From Luteococcus sp038433135 (GTDB lineage: Bacteria > Actinomycetota > Actinomycetes > Propionibacteriales > Propionibacteriaceae), in NCBI RefSeq assembly GCF_038433135.1, contig NZ_JBCDMV010000003.1, positions 1 through 64,000 of the forward strand: a stretch of DNA of 64,000 bases, in the 5' to 3' direction. Each line of letters starts with the position of its first letter. Within the stretch, counting starts at the first letter, position 1. The notes under the pieces were generated by a model that saw only the letters and a program-made list of their open reading frames with translations, had not been told where the DNA came from and made no database searches. The translations under genes were made by a program, and so were the position numbers. Below are positions 43,600-52,307 of this stretch, piece by piece.

Positions 43600-44856
43600 T
43601 CAACCCAATGCGGGGGTGCCCTGCTGCTCCACCGGTTCCAGTGCGATGGACTGCGCGGTGACCACCCGGTTCACGGCGGCTGCCAGCAGCGCCATCGCGA
43701 CCACGAAGTAGACGGCCTGTTGTCCGAGCTGCAGGAAGGGCTCGGTGGCCACCCGGGCCAAGGATTCCTGTGGCCCGACGATCCAGCGTTGCAGCCAGGC
43801 GACGCCCACCTGCAGCTCACCGGCGGCGACGAAGACCAGGCAGAACAACACCATCGGGATGACGCCAGCGGCCGCCACCCGAGCGATCGCGGAGGCGGCT
43901 TCCTTGAACGGAGTCGTCACGGGCTCCATGCTTTGCGCCACCACCCGTCGCACCGGGCTGGGGATGCGCCGCAACTGCTGGGTGCGGATCTCCGGCGCGG
44001 TCAGGGTGCCCTCCCGGAGTTGACTGCCGTAGACGGTGGCGCCGATCGCCAACCAGGCCACCGGCAGCACGACGATGCTGGACATGTTGCCCACCACCGT
44101 GGAGGCGGTCTCGATCATGCCCTGGAAGAGCTCGCCCAGCCACCCGGCCCAGGCGACGAAATGGTGGTACCGCTCGACGATGCCGACCACCACCGCACGC
44201 GTGGTCACCCACTCCTGGATGGCACCCAGCCGGGTGGCCAGCACCGACCCCAGGGTGACCATCCACAGCGTCTCGACGTAACCGTTCAACGCGGCCCAGC
44301 CCAGATGACGTCGGGCCAGTTTGAAGCCGGCGATCGCCTTGCGCACCACCAGCGCCGCCACCACCAGACTGAGCAGCAGCCACTCCGGCGCAACGGTGGA
44401 CCGGGAGAAGTCGGCGGCAAAGCCCTCGTTCAGCCACTCGTCGATGGTGTTGGAGCGGATGTAGGTGGTGACATCGGCCTTCAGCAGGCCCTGCGCCGAA
44501 TAGACGGCCAGGAAGGGGACCAGCACCTCGGTGGCGATGACCAGGTGCCCGCGCAGGCTCTCGCCTCGGCTACACGACGGTTTGGTGAAGTCCGCGAAGG
44601 CGGGCAGCGACGACGCGGTGCTGCGCAGCATCATCACCAGACTCAGCAGCATGCAGATCGGGGCCAGCGGCAGCACCAGGGCGCCCAGGGTGCGGTTCAC
44701 GTCGGCAAGGGCCACGGCCAGCCACATGAACGCCCGGCGCCCGGTGGCGCCCACCAGGAACCAGCCCAGCAGCGCCGGCCAGTGCCGGGCGAGCAGCAGC
44801 AACCCGTCGAAGATCACCTCGCGTAGTGCGCCCAGCGCCTCGGCCATGAACCTCAC
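43600..44856 (-). CDS. Polytopic membrane protein of unknown function
   Basis: 418 residues with about seven or eight hydrophobic segments (ALLGWFLVGATG, TLGALVLPLAPICMLLSLVMM, WLLLSLVVAALVV, IVVLPVAWLAIGATVYG, VIPMVLFCLVFVAAG, AVYFVVAMALLAAAV). No family recognised, and no transporter motif or enzymatic signature found. It is convergent to the three single-pass protein genes, and the pairing may be functional. GTG 44856 follows TAGCAT at 6 nt. Confidence 0.6.
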   Translation of the reverse strand: MRFMAEALGALREVIFDGLLLLARHWPALLGWFLVGATGRRAFMWLAVALADVNRTLGALVLPLAPICMLLSLVMMLRSTASSLPAFADFTKPSCSRGESLRGHLVIATEVLVPFLAVYSAQGLLKADVTTYIRSNTIDEWLNEGFAADFSRSTVAPEWLLLSLVVAALVVRKAIAGFKLARRHLGWAALNGYVETLWMVTLGSVLATRLGAIQEWVTTRAVVVGIVERYHHFVAWAGWLGELFQGMIETASTVVGNMSSIVVLPVAWLAIGATVYGSQLREGTLTAPEIRTQQLRRIPSPVRRVVAQSMEPVTTPFKEAASAIARVAAAGVIPMVLFCLVFVAAGELQVGVAWLQRWIVGPQESLARVATEPFLQLGQQAVYFVVAMALLAAAVNRVVTAQSIALEPVEQQGTPALG

Positions 44857-44862
44857 GCGTCC

Positions 44863-44868
44863 ATGCTA
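44863..44868 (-). promoter_or_regulatory. -10 hexamer of the polytopic membrane protein gene
   Basis: TAGCAT on the minus strand, 6 nt before GTG 44856. Confidence 0.55.
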
Positions 44869-44994
44869 GAAGTCCACCGGGCCGATTCGGCACCACTTCC
44901 GGTCGGTTGTCCAGATTGCTGCTCGCGCGGACCCCGTCATCGCGGTGGAGCCACGTCCGGACGCGATCTCCGAATTCCTTGCCGGGGCGGGCCC

Positions 44995-45432
44995 TTCGTG
45001 GCTCTGCACTTCGCGACGCGCCGGGTCACTCCGCTCGCTGCTGGCGGTGCCCAAGGTCGTGACCTGTGGCGCGGAGTGCCACGGTTGACCTTGTGGCGCG
45101 AAGTCAGGCGGTGGGCCATCCGCTGATCAAGGTCAACAGTCGCCACGGGGCGGCCCAGACGGCGTCCAGCGTGGGGCGCGAAGTGGACGTCAACCAGCCA
45201 GCCCGCTCGACTCTGTCACGGAGCAGATCGGCTCCGGACGCCGTCTTGATCGATCCATCTGAACGCCCGTCGGTGGGCAGCCGTGCGACGAGTCGCGGGC
45301 AGGGGCCGCCGGGCCGACGACGATCGTGGCACTTCGCGCCACAAGGACGCCCGCGTGACTTCGCGCCAAACATGCCAGCCGTCGTTGGGGCAACGAGCGC
45401 GCGCAGTGGCCCCACGCGTCGCGAAGTACATA
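44995..45432. repeat. Cluster of degenerate GTGGCGCGAAGTGCCAC repeats
   Basis: Seven copies of a GCGAAGT-cored motif lie in a ~670-bp region (44857-45526) with no gene that I can see. Plus orientation: 45066-45082, 45093-45107, 45171-45188, 45418-45432. Inverted: 45008-45019, 45326-45342, 45355-45368. The copies at 45066 and 45326 are 17-bp hyphenated palindromes (GTGGC-N7-GCCAC) differing by one base. Neighbouring copies are spaced about 27-29 bp. Confidence 0.65.
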
Positions 45433-45514
45433 CGAGCAACGAGGACCAGGTCGGCAGGAGTTTGGCCGGCGCCGGGCAGCCACCACCGTTCACCCGCTGT
45501 TGTCCTTGCTGGGT

Positions 45515-45520
45515 TACGGT
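45515..45520 (+). promoter_or_regulatory. -10 hexamer of the HAD phosphatase gene
   Basis: TACGGT, 6 nt before GTG 45527; decides the start over ATG 45500. Confidence 0.6.
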
Positions 45521-45526
45521 TGGGAC

Positions 45527-46306
45527 GTGCGAACACCACGAGACATCGAATGCTGGTTGACCGACAAGGACGGCGTGCTGGTCCATGAGGACTCGCCGAT
45601 CACGGGCGCCGCCGAGCTGATCCAGCGCTGGGTGGACACCTCGCACCGCTTCCTGGTGCTGACCAATGACTCGTCGATGACCCCGCGGGACCTGAGCGCC
45701 CGGCTGGACCGATCGGGCCTCACCGTGCCGGAAGAGAACCTGTGGACCTCCGCGCTGGCCACGGCCGCCTTCCTGCAGCGGCAGAAGCCGGGGGCCCGGG
45801 TCTACGCGATCGGTGAGGCGGGGCTGACCACCGCGCTGCACCAGGCCGGCTTCATCCTGACCAGCACCGAGCCGGACTACGTCGTGCTGGGGGAGACCCG
45901 CACCTACTCCTTCGAGTCGATCACCCAGGCCATCCGGTTGGTGGTCGGTGGCGCCAAGTTCATCACCACCAACCCGGACACCACCGGCCCCAGCGCGCAG
46001 GGGCTGCTGCCCGCCACCGGCGCCGCCGCGGCCATGATCACCGCGGCCACCAACCGCAAGCCCTATGTGGTGGGCAAGCCGAACCCGATGATGTTCCGCT
46101 CCGCCATGAACAAGATCGAGGCGCACGCGGAGACGACGGCGATGATCGGCGACCGGATGGACACCGACATCGTCGCCGGGATGGAGGCCGGCCTGTTCAC
46201 CGTGCTGGTGCTCACCGGGATCACCGGCCGGCTTGACCTGGAGCGCTTCCCCTACCGCCCCGACCTGATCGTGGAGAGCGTCGCCGAACTGCGCGACATG
46301 ATCTGA
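45527..46306 (+). CDS. HAD-superfamily IIA (NagD-like) phosphatase
   Basis: A 259-residue cytoplasmic phosphatase. Motif I is CWLTDKDGVLVHEDS, where the first aspartate of the usual DxD is preceded by T and the second Asp is followed by GVL. Motif II is VLTNDSS, the cap is of C2a type, motif III lies in VVGKPNPMMFRSAM, and motif IV is IGDRMDTDIVAGMEAG. Likely substrates are small phosphate esters such as nucleotides or glycolytic phosphates. Confidence 0.88.
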   Translation: MRTPRDIECWLTDKDGVLVHEDSPITGAAELIQRWVDTSHRFLVLTNDSSMTPRDLSARLDRSGLTVPEENLWTSALATAAFLQRQKPGARVYAIGEAGLTTALHQAGFILTSTEPDYVVLGETRTYSFESITQAIRLVVGGAKFITTNPDTTGPSAQGLLPATGAAAAMITAATNRKPYVVGKPNPMMFRSAMNKIEAHAETTAMIGDRMDTDIVAGMEAGLFTVLVLTGITGRLDLERFPYRPDLIVESVAELRDMI

Positions 46307-46317
46307 CGCCAGCCCCG

Positions 46318-46351
46318 GTGACCACCGGCGGCCGAGCCTGTCGAGGCCTCA
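46318..46351. repeat. Dispersed CTCGACA-type repeat, single inverted unit
   Basis: Core GGCCGAGCCTGTCGAGGCC. Its last bases CCTCA contain the stop codon (TGA on the minus strand) of the patatin gene. Confidence 0.75.
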
Positions 46352-47866
46352 CACCAACCAGGGCGGCTCCACCTGCGGCTCGAAGTTGTGCGGTTCCCAG
46401 CTCTGCCACCAGTTCTCGGCGCCTTCGGGGGCGACACCGTCGCGGAGCCGGGGAACCTGGTCGCGCAGGTCGTACTTCAGCCGGACGAGCAGCATCAGCT
46501 CCCGCTCGTCGTGCTCCCGGGAATCGTCCAGGTAGTCCCGCTCCAGCTCCCAGATCCGACGTCGGGCGCCGATGATGCTGCGTCCCAGTGCCTGCTCCGC
46601 CGCTGTTGCCCCCAGATGCTGCTCCGCGGCGCGCATCCAGCCGTAGTCCCGGTTGATCCGCAACAGGCCGGGGTCGATCGTCAACGCGTCGTGCACGTCG
46701 AATTCGGGCTCGATCACGATTGCGCCGGCGCTGCGGGCATAGGCCACCTCGTCGCGCTCGGTCTCGTCGGACTGGATTTCCGTGGAGCGCAGCAGAATCG
46801 CGAACATGTCCTTGTCCTCGAAATTCTCGCTGGGTCGCACCCCGGGAGCATTCGAGGTGACCACATAGGTGGTGGTGCAGCCCAGCGGGCCGATCGCCAT
46901 CTCCGCCGGCAGGTTCTCCCGGACCCCACCGTCGACGAAGTGCTCGGCGTCCATCGGCACCGGGGTGAAGATCGTCGGGATGGAGCACGACGCCAGTACC
47001 CCGCGGGAGAAGTCATGCACCTCACCCGGCACCTCCACGTCGTAGCGGTCAACCAGCCGACCGTCCTCGCGCATGAAGCGCAGTTCGCCGCTCTCCAGAC
47101 TGACCATGCCGATCCGGATCGTCACCCCCGACGTCGGGATTCGCGCGGAATCAAACAGGCCCCCCTCGCCCAGCAGGGCGCGCAGGATGGGCCCGGGAAT
47201 GTACATGGAGCGAGTCTTCTCCGCGCCGGTGAGGATCACCCCGACGTCATTGCCGACGCCCTTCATCCGGCTCAACCCGGCGATGATGGTCATCACCTGG
47301 CTGGGGGACAGATCCGGTGAACTGTCCGTCGGATCCAGCGTCGCCATCGCCAGGGTCTCCAACTGCCCAGTGAGTTCGGCCTGGGCTTCCTGCGGGGTCT
47401 GCGCAGCCTCTTCCTGCTGTTCGCCGGAGGCATCGATCTGGACGCCACGCGTGAAGGGCAGCTGGATTCGCGGCAGGCTGCGCCCGCTGCCCAGCCAGGC
47501 GGTGCGGTTCTCTCGTTGCAGCAGCGCCATCAACTCCGGGCCGCGGGCCCGGAAGCGTCGGAACCAGACCCGCTCGGTGAACATGTCACTCTGCCGGGTC
47601 ATGCCCAGCCACAGCTCCTCCAGTTCCCTGACCGACTCGGCCTGCTCGGCGGGATCGGTCGACTGCGCGATCAGCGCGCCCAGGATGGCACCGGCCGAGG
47701 TACCGACCACGACGCTCGGCGCGATCCCCACCACCTCATAGAGGTAGCGCAGCGCGCCCAGCTGGAAACTCGCCTTGGCGCCACCGCCTGAGAGCACCAG
47801 GCCCTGGCGGTCGTCGTGGATCGGGCGCAGGGCGGCGCCAATGCCCAACCAGGGTCGTCGTGCCAT
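46349..47866 (-). CDS. Patatin-like phospholipase
   Basis: A 505-residue patatin-fold acyl hydrolase. The oxyanion loop is GLVLSGGGAKASFQLG (residues ~22-37), the nucleophile serine lies in VVVGTSAGAI (GxSxG), and the catalytic aspartate in DGGVREN. It acts on membrane lipids or esters in the cytoplasm. The C-terminal ~130 residues are helical and unassigned. ATG 47866 follows TAGGCT at 7 nt; an open frame extends upstream. The stop codon is provided by a dispersed repeat, so its C-terminal end may differ in related strains. Confidence 0.9.
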   Translation of the reverse strand: MARRPWLGIGAALRPIHDDRQGLVLSGGGAKASFQLGALRYLYEVVGIAPSVVVGTSAGAILGALIAQSTDPAEQAESVRELEELWLGMTRQSDMFTERVWFRRFRARGPELMALLQRENRTAWLGSGRSLPRIQLPFTRGVQIDASGEQQEEAAQTPQEAQAELTGQLETLAMATLDPTDSSPDLSPSQVMTIIAGLSRMKGVGNDVGVILTGAEKTRSMYIPGPILRALLGEGGLFDSARIPTSGVTIRIGMVSLESGELRFMREDGRLVDRYDVEVPGEVHDFSRGVLASCSIPTIFTPVPMDAEHFVDGGVRENLPAEMAIGPLGCTTTYVVTSNAPGVRPSENFEDKDMFAILLRSTEIQSDETERDEVAYARSAGAIVIEPEFDVHDALTIDPGLLRINRDYGWMRAAEQHLGATAAEQALGRSIIGARRRIWELERDYLDDSREHDERELMLLVRLKYDLRDQVPRLRDGVAPEGAENWWQSWEPHNFEPQVEPPWLV

Positions 47867-47873
47867 GACACCC

Positions 47874-47879
47874 AGCCTA
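47874..47879 (-). promoter_or_regulatory. -10 hexamer of the patatin gene
   Basis: TAGGCT on the minus strand, 7 nt before ATG 47866. Confidence 0.6.
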
Positions 47880-47942
47880 GTGGCCACGACGGGTTGGGTC
47901 AGCGGATGAACGGCCCCCAGCGGGCTCACAGACGCCATGACC

Positions 47943-47948
47943 CACAAT
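47943..47948 (+). promoter_or_regulatory. Possible -10 of the cation efflux gene
   Basis: CACAAT, 6 nt before GTG 47955; weaker than the TANNNT sites. Confidence 0.35.
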
Positions 47949-47954
47949 GGTGAC

Positions 47955-48956
47955 GTGACTCCCCAGCAGGCCCCCGGCGCGATGCCGGTCGATTCCTCCG
48001 CCAGCAAACCCGCTGCCAGTCAGGCCGGTGCTACCCCGATCAACACCCGCGCCACCGCCCCCGTCGACCTGACCCGTTTTGCCTGGCTGTCGATCGCCGC
48101 GGCCCTGGCCACCATCGCGCTGAAGACCGTCGCCTGGCGGATCACCGGATCGGTCGGTCTGCTGTCCGACGCTGCCGAATCCGTGGTGAACCTGGTGGCC
48201 GCCATCGTCGCCCTGATGGCCCTTCGGTTGGCGATCAAGCCGCCGGACAAGGACCACAACTTCGGCCACAGCAAGGCCGAGTACTTTTCGGCCGCGATCG
48301 AGGGCGCGATGATCTTCGTCGCCGCCGGCGTGATCGTGGTGACCGCCGTACAGCGCTTCCTGCACCCGCAGCCGCTGGAGAATGTCGGCGTCGGCCTGCT
48401 GGTCTCCGTGGTCGCGTCGGTGCTGAACGGCACGGTCGCGTGGGTGCTGTTGCGCGCCGGCAAGCAGTACCGCTCCATGACCCTGGTCGCCGACGGCAAG
48501 CACCTGCTGACCGACGTGTGGACCTCGGTGGGCGTGGTGATTGGCGTCGGCCTGGTGTGGCTGACCGACTGGCCCCGGCTGGATGCCCTGGTGGCCCTGG
48601 CCGTCGGCATCAACATCCTGTTCACCGGTGCCAAGCTGATGCACGAATCCGGCATGGGTCTGATGGATGTCAGCCTGCCCAAGGAGGACAACAAGCGGAT
48701 CCGCGAAATCCTGGAGAGCTTCACCGGCGAACACGTGATGTTCCACGGGGTTCGCACCCGGGAATCGGGCAACCGTCGCTTCATGGACATGCATCTGCTG
48801 GTGCCGGGGGCCTGGACGGTGCAGCAGGCGCACGACCTGGTGGAGGACATCACCGACGCGCTGCTGGAGGCCTTCCCCGAACTGCACGTGATGATCCACG
48901 CCGAGCCGATCGAGGATCCGCGTTCCTACGACGACTACGACTTCGGAATCAGCTGA
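47955..48956 (+). CDS. Cation diffusion facilitator transporter
   Basis: A 333-residue metal-proton antiporter of the CDF family. Six membrane helices carry the metal site (SDAAES in helix 2 and DGKHLLTDVW in helix 5), and a cytoplasmic ferredoxin-like C-terminal domain (about 240-330) ends with the HVMIHAEP metal-linked strand. It exports Zn, Fe, Mn or similar ions; the DxxxS/HxxxD set does not fix which. ATG 47937 is an alternative start six codons earlier. Confidence 0.9.
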   Translation: MTPQQAPGAMPVDSSASKPAASQAGATPINTRATAPVDLTRFAWLSIAAALATIALKTVAWRITGSVGLLSDAAESVVNLVAAIVALMALRLAIKPPDKDHNFGHSKAEYFSAAIEGAMIFVAAGVIVVTAVQRFLHPQPLENVGVGLLVSVVASVLNGTVAWVLLRAGKQYRSMTLVADGKHLLTDVWTSVGVVIGVGLVWLTDWPRLDALVALAVGINILFTGAKLMHESGMGLMDVSLPKEDNKRIREILESFTGEHVMFHGVRTRESGNRRFMDMHLLVPGAWTVQQAHDLVEDITDALLEAFPELHVMIHAEPIEDPRSYDDYDFGIS

Positions 48957-48970
48957 CCGCTCTGCCGGGC

Positions 48971-49043
48971 ACCCTCGACAAGCTCGGGGACCGTGGCTGA
49001 GTGAGCTGTCAGAGGTCCACGTGGCCGAGTCTGTCGAGGCCTC
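48971..49043. repeat. Dispersed CTCGACA-type repeat, inverted pair
   Basis: Forward unit 48971-49001 (core CCTCGACAAGCTCGGGGACC) starts 14 bp after the cation transporter; inverted unit 49018-49043 (GGCCGAGTCTGTCGAGGCC). Confidence 0.8.
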
Positions 49044-49094
49044 TGCGGTGCCACTGCGCCCAACCTGGCGTCGCCCTGTTCCTTGGACAGTTGC

Positions 49095-49160
49095 CCTGCT
49101 CATCGAACCGTCGCCTTGCCATGGCTATTGCTGGCGTAGGGCGACGGTTGGGGGAGCAGG
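49095..49160. other. Long hairpin in the gap before the dCMP deaminase gene
   Basis: CCTGCTC (49095-49101) plus ACCGTCGCC (49107-49115) pair with GGCGACGGT (49140-49148) plus GAGCAGG (49154-49160), leaving a symmetric 5-nt internal loop. A direct repeat CCGTCCGGGGAG follows twice near 49165-49200. No gene lies in 48957-49245. Confidence 0.5.
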
Positions 49161-49233
49161 TCCACCGTCCGGGGAGCATGGCCGCCGTCCGGGGAGGCAG
49201 GTGGCCAACAGGCGCGACCGGTTTCCCCGGCCC

Positions 49234-49239
49234 TAGGAT
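49234..49239 (+). promoter_or_regulatory. -10 hexamer of the dCMP deaminase gene
   Basis: TAGGAT, 6 nt before ATG 49246. Confidence 0.6.
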
Positions 49240-49245
49240 GTCGCC

Positions 49246-49695
49246 ATGACTGAACAGGCGCAGGCCACCGTCGTCCCCGGCTGGGACGAGTACTTCCTGG
49301 GGATCGCGACGGCTGTCTCGGCGCGGGCCAAGTGCACCCGACGCCGGGTGGGCGCCCTGCTGGTGCTGGACCGGCGGATCATCGCGACGGGCTACAACGG
49401 CGCCGCGCCCGGCCGCCCCGACTGCCTGGAGGGCGCCTGCCCCCGCGGTCAGCTTGGCTACGACCAGGTTCCCGGCCTGGGCGACTACGACCGCCCGGGG
49501 ACCCCCGGCTTCTGCATCGCGATCCATGCCGAGGTGAACGCCCTGCTGTTCAGCACCCGCGACACCAAGGGCGCCACCGCCTACATCACCGACGAACCCT
49601 GCCCCGGCTGCCGCAAGGCGTTGGCAGCAGCGGGCATCATCCGCGCCGTCTGGCCCGAGGGCGAGTACGACCAGGACGCCTTGGTCGCCTGGTGA
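49246..49695 (+). CDS. Deoxycytidylate deaminase-like protein
   Basis: A 149-residue zinc nucleotide deaminase, probably converting dCMP to dUMP for thymidylate synthesis. The zinc site is IHAEVNAL (HAE) plus DEPCPGCRKAL (PCxxC). TGYNGAAPGRPDCLEGACPRG is the substrate-loop region typical of dCMP deaminases rather than cytidine deaminases. It is convergent with the GH31 gene. Confidence 0.88.
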   Translation: MTEQAQATVVPGWDEYFLGIATAVSARAKCTRRRVGALLVLDRRIIATGYNGAAPGRPDCLEGACPRGQLGYDQVPGLGDYDRPGTPGFCIAIHAEVNALLFSTRDTKGATAYITDEPCPGCRKALAAAGIIRAVWPEGEYDQDALVAW

Positions 49696-49713
49696 CCCCA
49701 GTAGCCACGGGGC

Positions 49714-52065
49714 TCACTCCAGCGCCAGGATCAACTCCCGGAGCACGGCCAGCACCTGGGCGTCCAGACCCTCCAGCTCGCTGAGCGCGGCCACCCGGGC
49801 GCCCGGGGTGGGGTGATCCTTGACCAGTTGCAGGGCCCGTTCCTTGGTGAAGATCGGCATCTGGGCCTCGTCCAGGAAGGTGAAGATCCGCTCGTCCAGC
49901 TGGTTGTCGGGCTCGCGGGGCCCGTCGAAACGACCGCTAGCGCCCGCGCTGGTCGACACTTCGCCCAGATCCAGGACGCGCACCTCACCGACGCCGTGCA
50001 GGTGCAGTGTGATCGTGCGGGTCGCCGGCACCACGGCCAGCTCGCCCTCGGCGGGGTGGACGGTGACCTCGCCGGTCTGCTGGCTGTACGTGATCCGGGT
50101 GCGCACGGCGCGGGGGGTGGCGCGGTCGTCATCCTCGTAGAGCACGTACTCACCGTCGGCCCCGGCCACGACGTGCAGTTCCAGTCGCGTCGGATTGCCC
50201 ATTCCGAACTCATCCGGGGGAGTCATCGGGATGATCGCCCCGGCGCGGGCCAGCACGGGTATCTGGCTGATCGGCCGGTACATGGTCACGGCCCGGCCGC
50301 CGCGGTAGGTCAGGTTGGTGAACAGATCCGTCCACCGGCCCCCGTCCCCGCCAAGACAGGGCAGCCAGAGCCGCTCACTGGCCCGCTGCGTCGTGGGGTC
50401 AATCGGGGTGGTGATCGGCGCCACCAAGAGGTCGCGGCCAAACCAATACTGGTTCTGCGCGGCATAGGCCACCTGCTCGTCGGGATCGGTCCAGTACAAC
50501 GGCCGCATCAACGGCCGCAGCTCGTCGTGCCCGGCCACATTCTCCGTGAACAGCCAGGGGAGCAGCCGGTGCCGCAGCCGCAGGAAGTCGCCCATCACCT
50601 GCCGGGCGACGGGATTGAACCGCCACGGCTCCTTGCCGTTGAAGATGCCATTGGAGGAATGGAGCCGGTTGATCGGGGAGAAGACGCCGAACTGCACCCA
50701 GCGGGTGGCCAGCTCGTCGTCCTTGATGCCGAACATGTGGCCGCCGATGTCGTGGCTCCACCAGCCGTAGCCGATGTTGGAGGCCGTCGCGGTGAAGTAG
50801 GGCTGGAAGGCCAGCGAGGCCCAGCTGATCACCGTGTCTCCACTGAAACCCACCGGGTAGCGGTGCGATCCGGGCCCGGCATAGCGGCTGAAGGTCAGCG
50901 GTCGCTGCCCGTCACGCGCGGAATCCAGGAAGTGCAGGTGGTTGAGCATCCACAGCGGGTCCAGCCCCGGGATGCGGGAGTGGCTGCCCTGCTGCCAGTC
51001 CAGCCACCAAAAGTCGACGCCCTCGGCCTCCATCGGGTGGTGCACCTGCTCGAAATAGGCCTTGATGAAGGCCGGATCGGCAAAGTCGAAGGTGGCCGGC
51101 AGCTCCGTCGAAGGATCAATTCCCAGCGCCTCCGCCACCCGCGGGTAGGCCTCCTCGAAGGCCCGGATCCCCTCGGCCGGGTGCACGTTCAGCGACACCT
51201 TCAACCCGCGCTCGTGCAACCAGGCAAGGAATCCGACGTGATCGGGAAAGAGCTCGCGGTTCCAGGTGTAGCCCGTCCAGCCCGCACCGTACTTCGGGTC
51301 GATCTCGGTCAGGTGCCAGTCCATGTCCACCACCGCGACGCTGAATGGCAGCCCCTCCGCCTCGAAGCGCTCCACCAGCTCCTGGTATTCGGCCTGGGTG
51401 TAGGCGTGGTAGCGGCTCCACCAGTTGCCCAGCGCGTAGCGGGGCAGGATCGGCTGCGGCCCGCTGATCCGGTAGAAGTCACGCACCGCATCGCCGTAGT
51501 CGTGGCCATGGGCAAAAACGTAGACGTCCACATTGCCCTCGGGGCGTTGCGCCACCCACCCGTCGTCGGTCAGCGCCAGGGAGGCGGAATCATCCAGGCT
51601 GGTGATGCCCAGCGAGTTGGCTAGGCCGTTCTCCAACTCGGTTGCCCCGTCGACGGTGTCCAGCGTGCGCGCCGTGCCACCCAGCTGGGTCCGCACCCCG
51701 ACATACTGCGCGAACTTGCTGTCCGGCTCCTCCCCCGGACGCCACACCGAGTGGTAACCGCCGGTGAGCTCCTTGACGTTGATGCTCTGCGGCGAGAACT
51801 CACCACCGGCGTAGTCCAGGTGAAGGGCGCTGGTGATGATCTGCACCCGTTGTCCGTCGCGATGCACTCGGAATTCCGGCGTCGGCAGATCACGGTGGAG
51901 CACGGTCTGCGTCGGCCGGTCCTCGAAGACCCCCGTCGGGGAGTATTCGCACCTGACAAGGCGCTCGGTCAGCACGGTGAAGCGGTAGTGCGCGCCGGAG
52001 ACGACGGAGGTCTGGGGTGCGATCGGCTCGGCGGCGAGCCGGAGGTGTTCGGGCAGGGCGGTCAT
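49714..52065 (-). CDS. GH31 family alpha-glycosidase (alpha-xylosidase/alpha-glucosidase type)
   Basis: A 783-residue cytoplasmic glycosidase. An N-terminal beta-sandwich (1-190) precedes the barrel, with ALGNWWSRYHAYT, VVDMDWHLTEID, the nucleophile aspartate in DFWWLDWQQGSH and the acid/base aspartate in FSGDTVISW. The distal C-terminus beyond about residue 690 is an extra region that may be an added helical domain. No signal peptide, so the substrate is imported. ATG 52065 follows TACAGT at 7 nt. Exact sugar specificity cannot be told. Confidence 0.9.
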   Translation of the reverse strand: MTALPEHLRLAAEPIAPQTSVVSGAHYRFTVLTERLVRCEYSPTGVFEDRPTQTVLHRDLPTPEFRVHRDGQRVQIITSALHLDYAGGEFSPQSINVKELTGGYHSVWRPGEEPDSKFAQYVGVRTQLGGTARTLDTVDGATELENGLANSLGITSLDDSASLALTDDGWVAQRPEGNVDVYVFAHGHDYGDAVRDFYRISGPQPILPRYALGNWWSRYHAYTQAEYQELVERFEAEGLPFSVAVVDMDWHLTEIDPKYGAGWTGYTWNRELFPDHVGFLAWLHERGLKVSLNVHPAEGIRAFEEAYPRVAEALGIDPSTELPATFDFADPAFIKAYFEQVHHPMEAEGVDFWWLDWQQGSHSRIPGLDPLWMLNHLHFLDSARDGQRPLTFSRYAGPGSHRYPVGFSGDTVISWASLAFQPYFTATASNIGYGWWSHDIGGHMFGIKDDELATRWVQFGVFSPINRLHSSNGIFNGKEPWRFNPVARQVMGDFLRLRHRLLPWLFTENVAGHDELRPLMRPLYWTDPDEQVAYAAQNQYWFGRDLLVAPITTPIDPTTQRASERLWLPCLGGDGGRWTDLFTNLTYRGGRAVTMYRPISQIPVLARAGAIIPMTPPDEFGMGNPTRLELHVVAGADGEYVLYEDDDRATPRAVRTRITYSQQTGEVTVHPAEGELAVVPATRTITLHLHGVGEVRVLDLGEVSTSAGASGRFDGPREPDNQLDERIFTFLDEAQMPIFTKERALQLVKDHPTPGARVAALSELEGLDAQVLAVLRELILALE

Positions 52066-52072
52066 GCCCACC

Positions 52073-52078
52073 ACTGTA
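52073..52078 (-). promoter_or_regulatory. -10 hexamer of the GH31 gene
   Basis: TACAGT on the minus strand, 7 nt before ATG 52065. Confidence 0.55.
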
Positions 52079-52210
52079 GGGACCGGCTCCGACAATCCTT
52101 GGCCAGCCCCTTCACACCCTGCCCCGAGGCGGCCCCGGCAGCACCTGACGAAGCGGTGAACACTGCGTGAAGTCACCCGCGTGGTGCCGCCCCCGTGCAC
52201 GGTAGCGTCG

Positions 52211-52216
52211 TAGCTT
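52211..52216 (+). promoter_or_regulatory. -10 hexamer of the phoH leader
   Basis: TAGCTT, 6 nt before the ATG of the 26-codon leader ORF. Confidence 0.5.
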
Positions 52217-52222
52217 GGGGGC

Positions 52223-52303
52223 ATGGACGGACCGACGAATGGCCCGGGAGCGCAGAGCTCCGGACGCCAGTCGGCGCGTCCCCCGGCACCACCGAAACCC
52301 TGA
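52223..52303 (+). CDS. Possible 26-residue leader peptide upstream of phoH
   Basis: The ORF begins at leaderless spacing behind a TAGCTT -10 and ends in the proline-rich sequence RPPAPPKP followed by TGA, 4 nt before a stable hairpin that precedes the phoH ribosome site. Polyproline can stall ribosomes (established for EF-P-dependent motifs), so it could be a regulatory leader. In mycobacteria a small antitoxin gene (phoAT) precedes phoH2, but I see no sequence resemblance I can vouch for. Confidence 0.45.
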   Translation: MDGPTNGPGAQSSGRQSARPPAPPKP

Positions 52304-52307
52304 CGAC

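Noticed and set aside
44857..45526. CRISPR-like array suggested by regular GCGAAGT repeats
   Set aside because: Repeats are short, degenerate and in both orientations, spacers are irregular, and no cas gene is nearby.
45104..46126. 340-codon minus-strand frame across the repeat cluster and the HAD gene
   Set aside because: It translates the repeats and the antisense of the HAD phosphatase; no protein-like motif.
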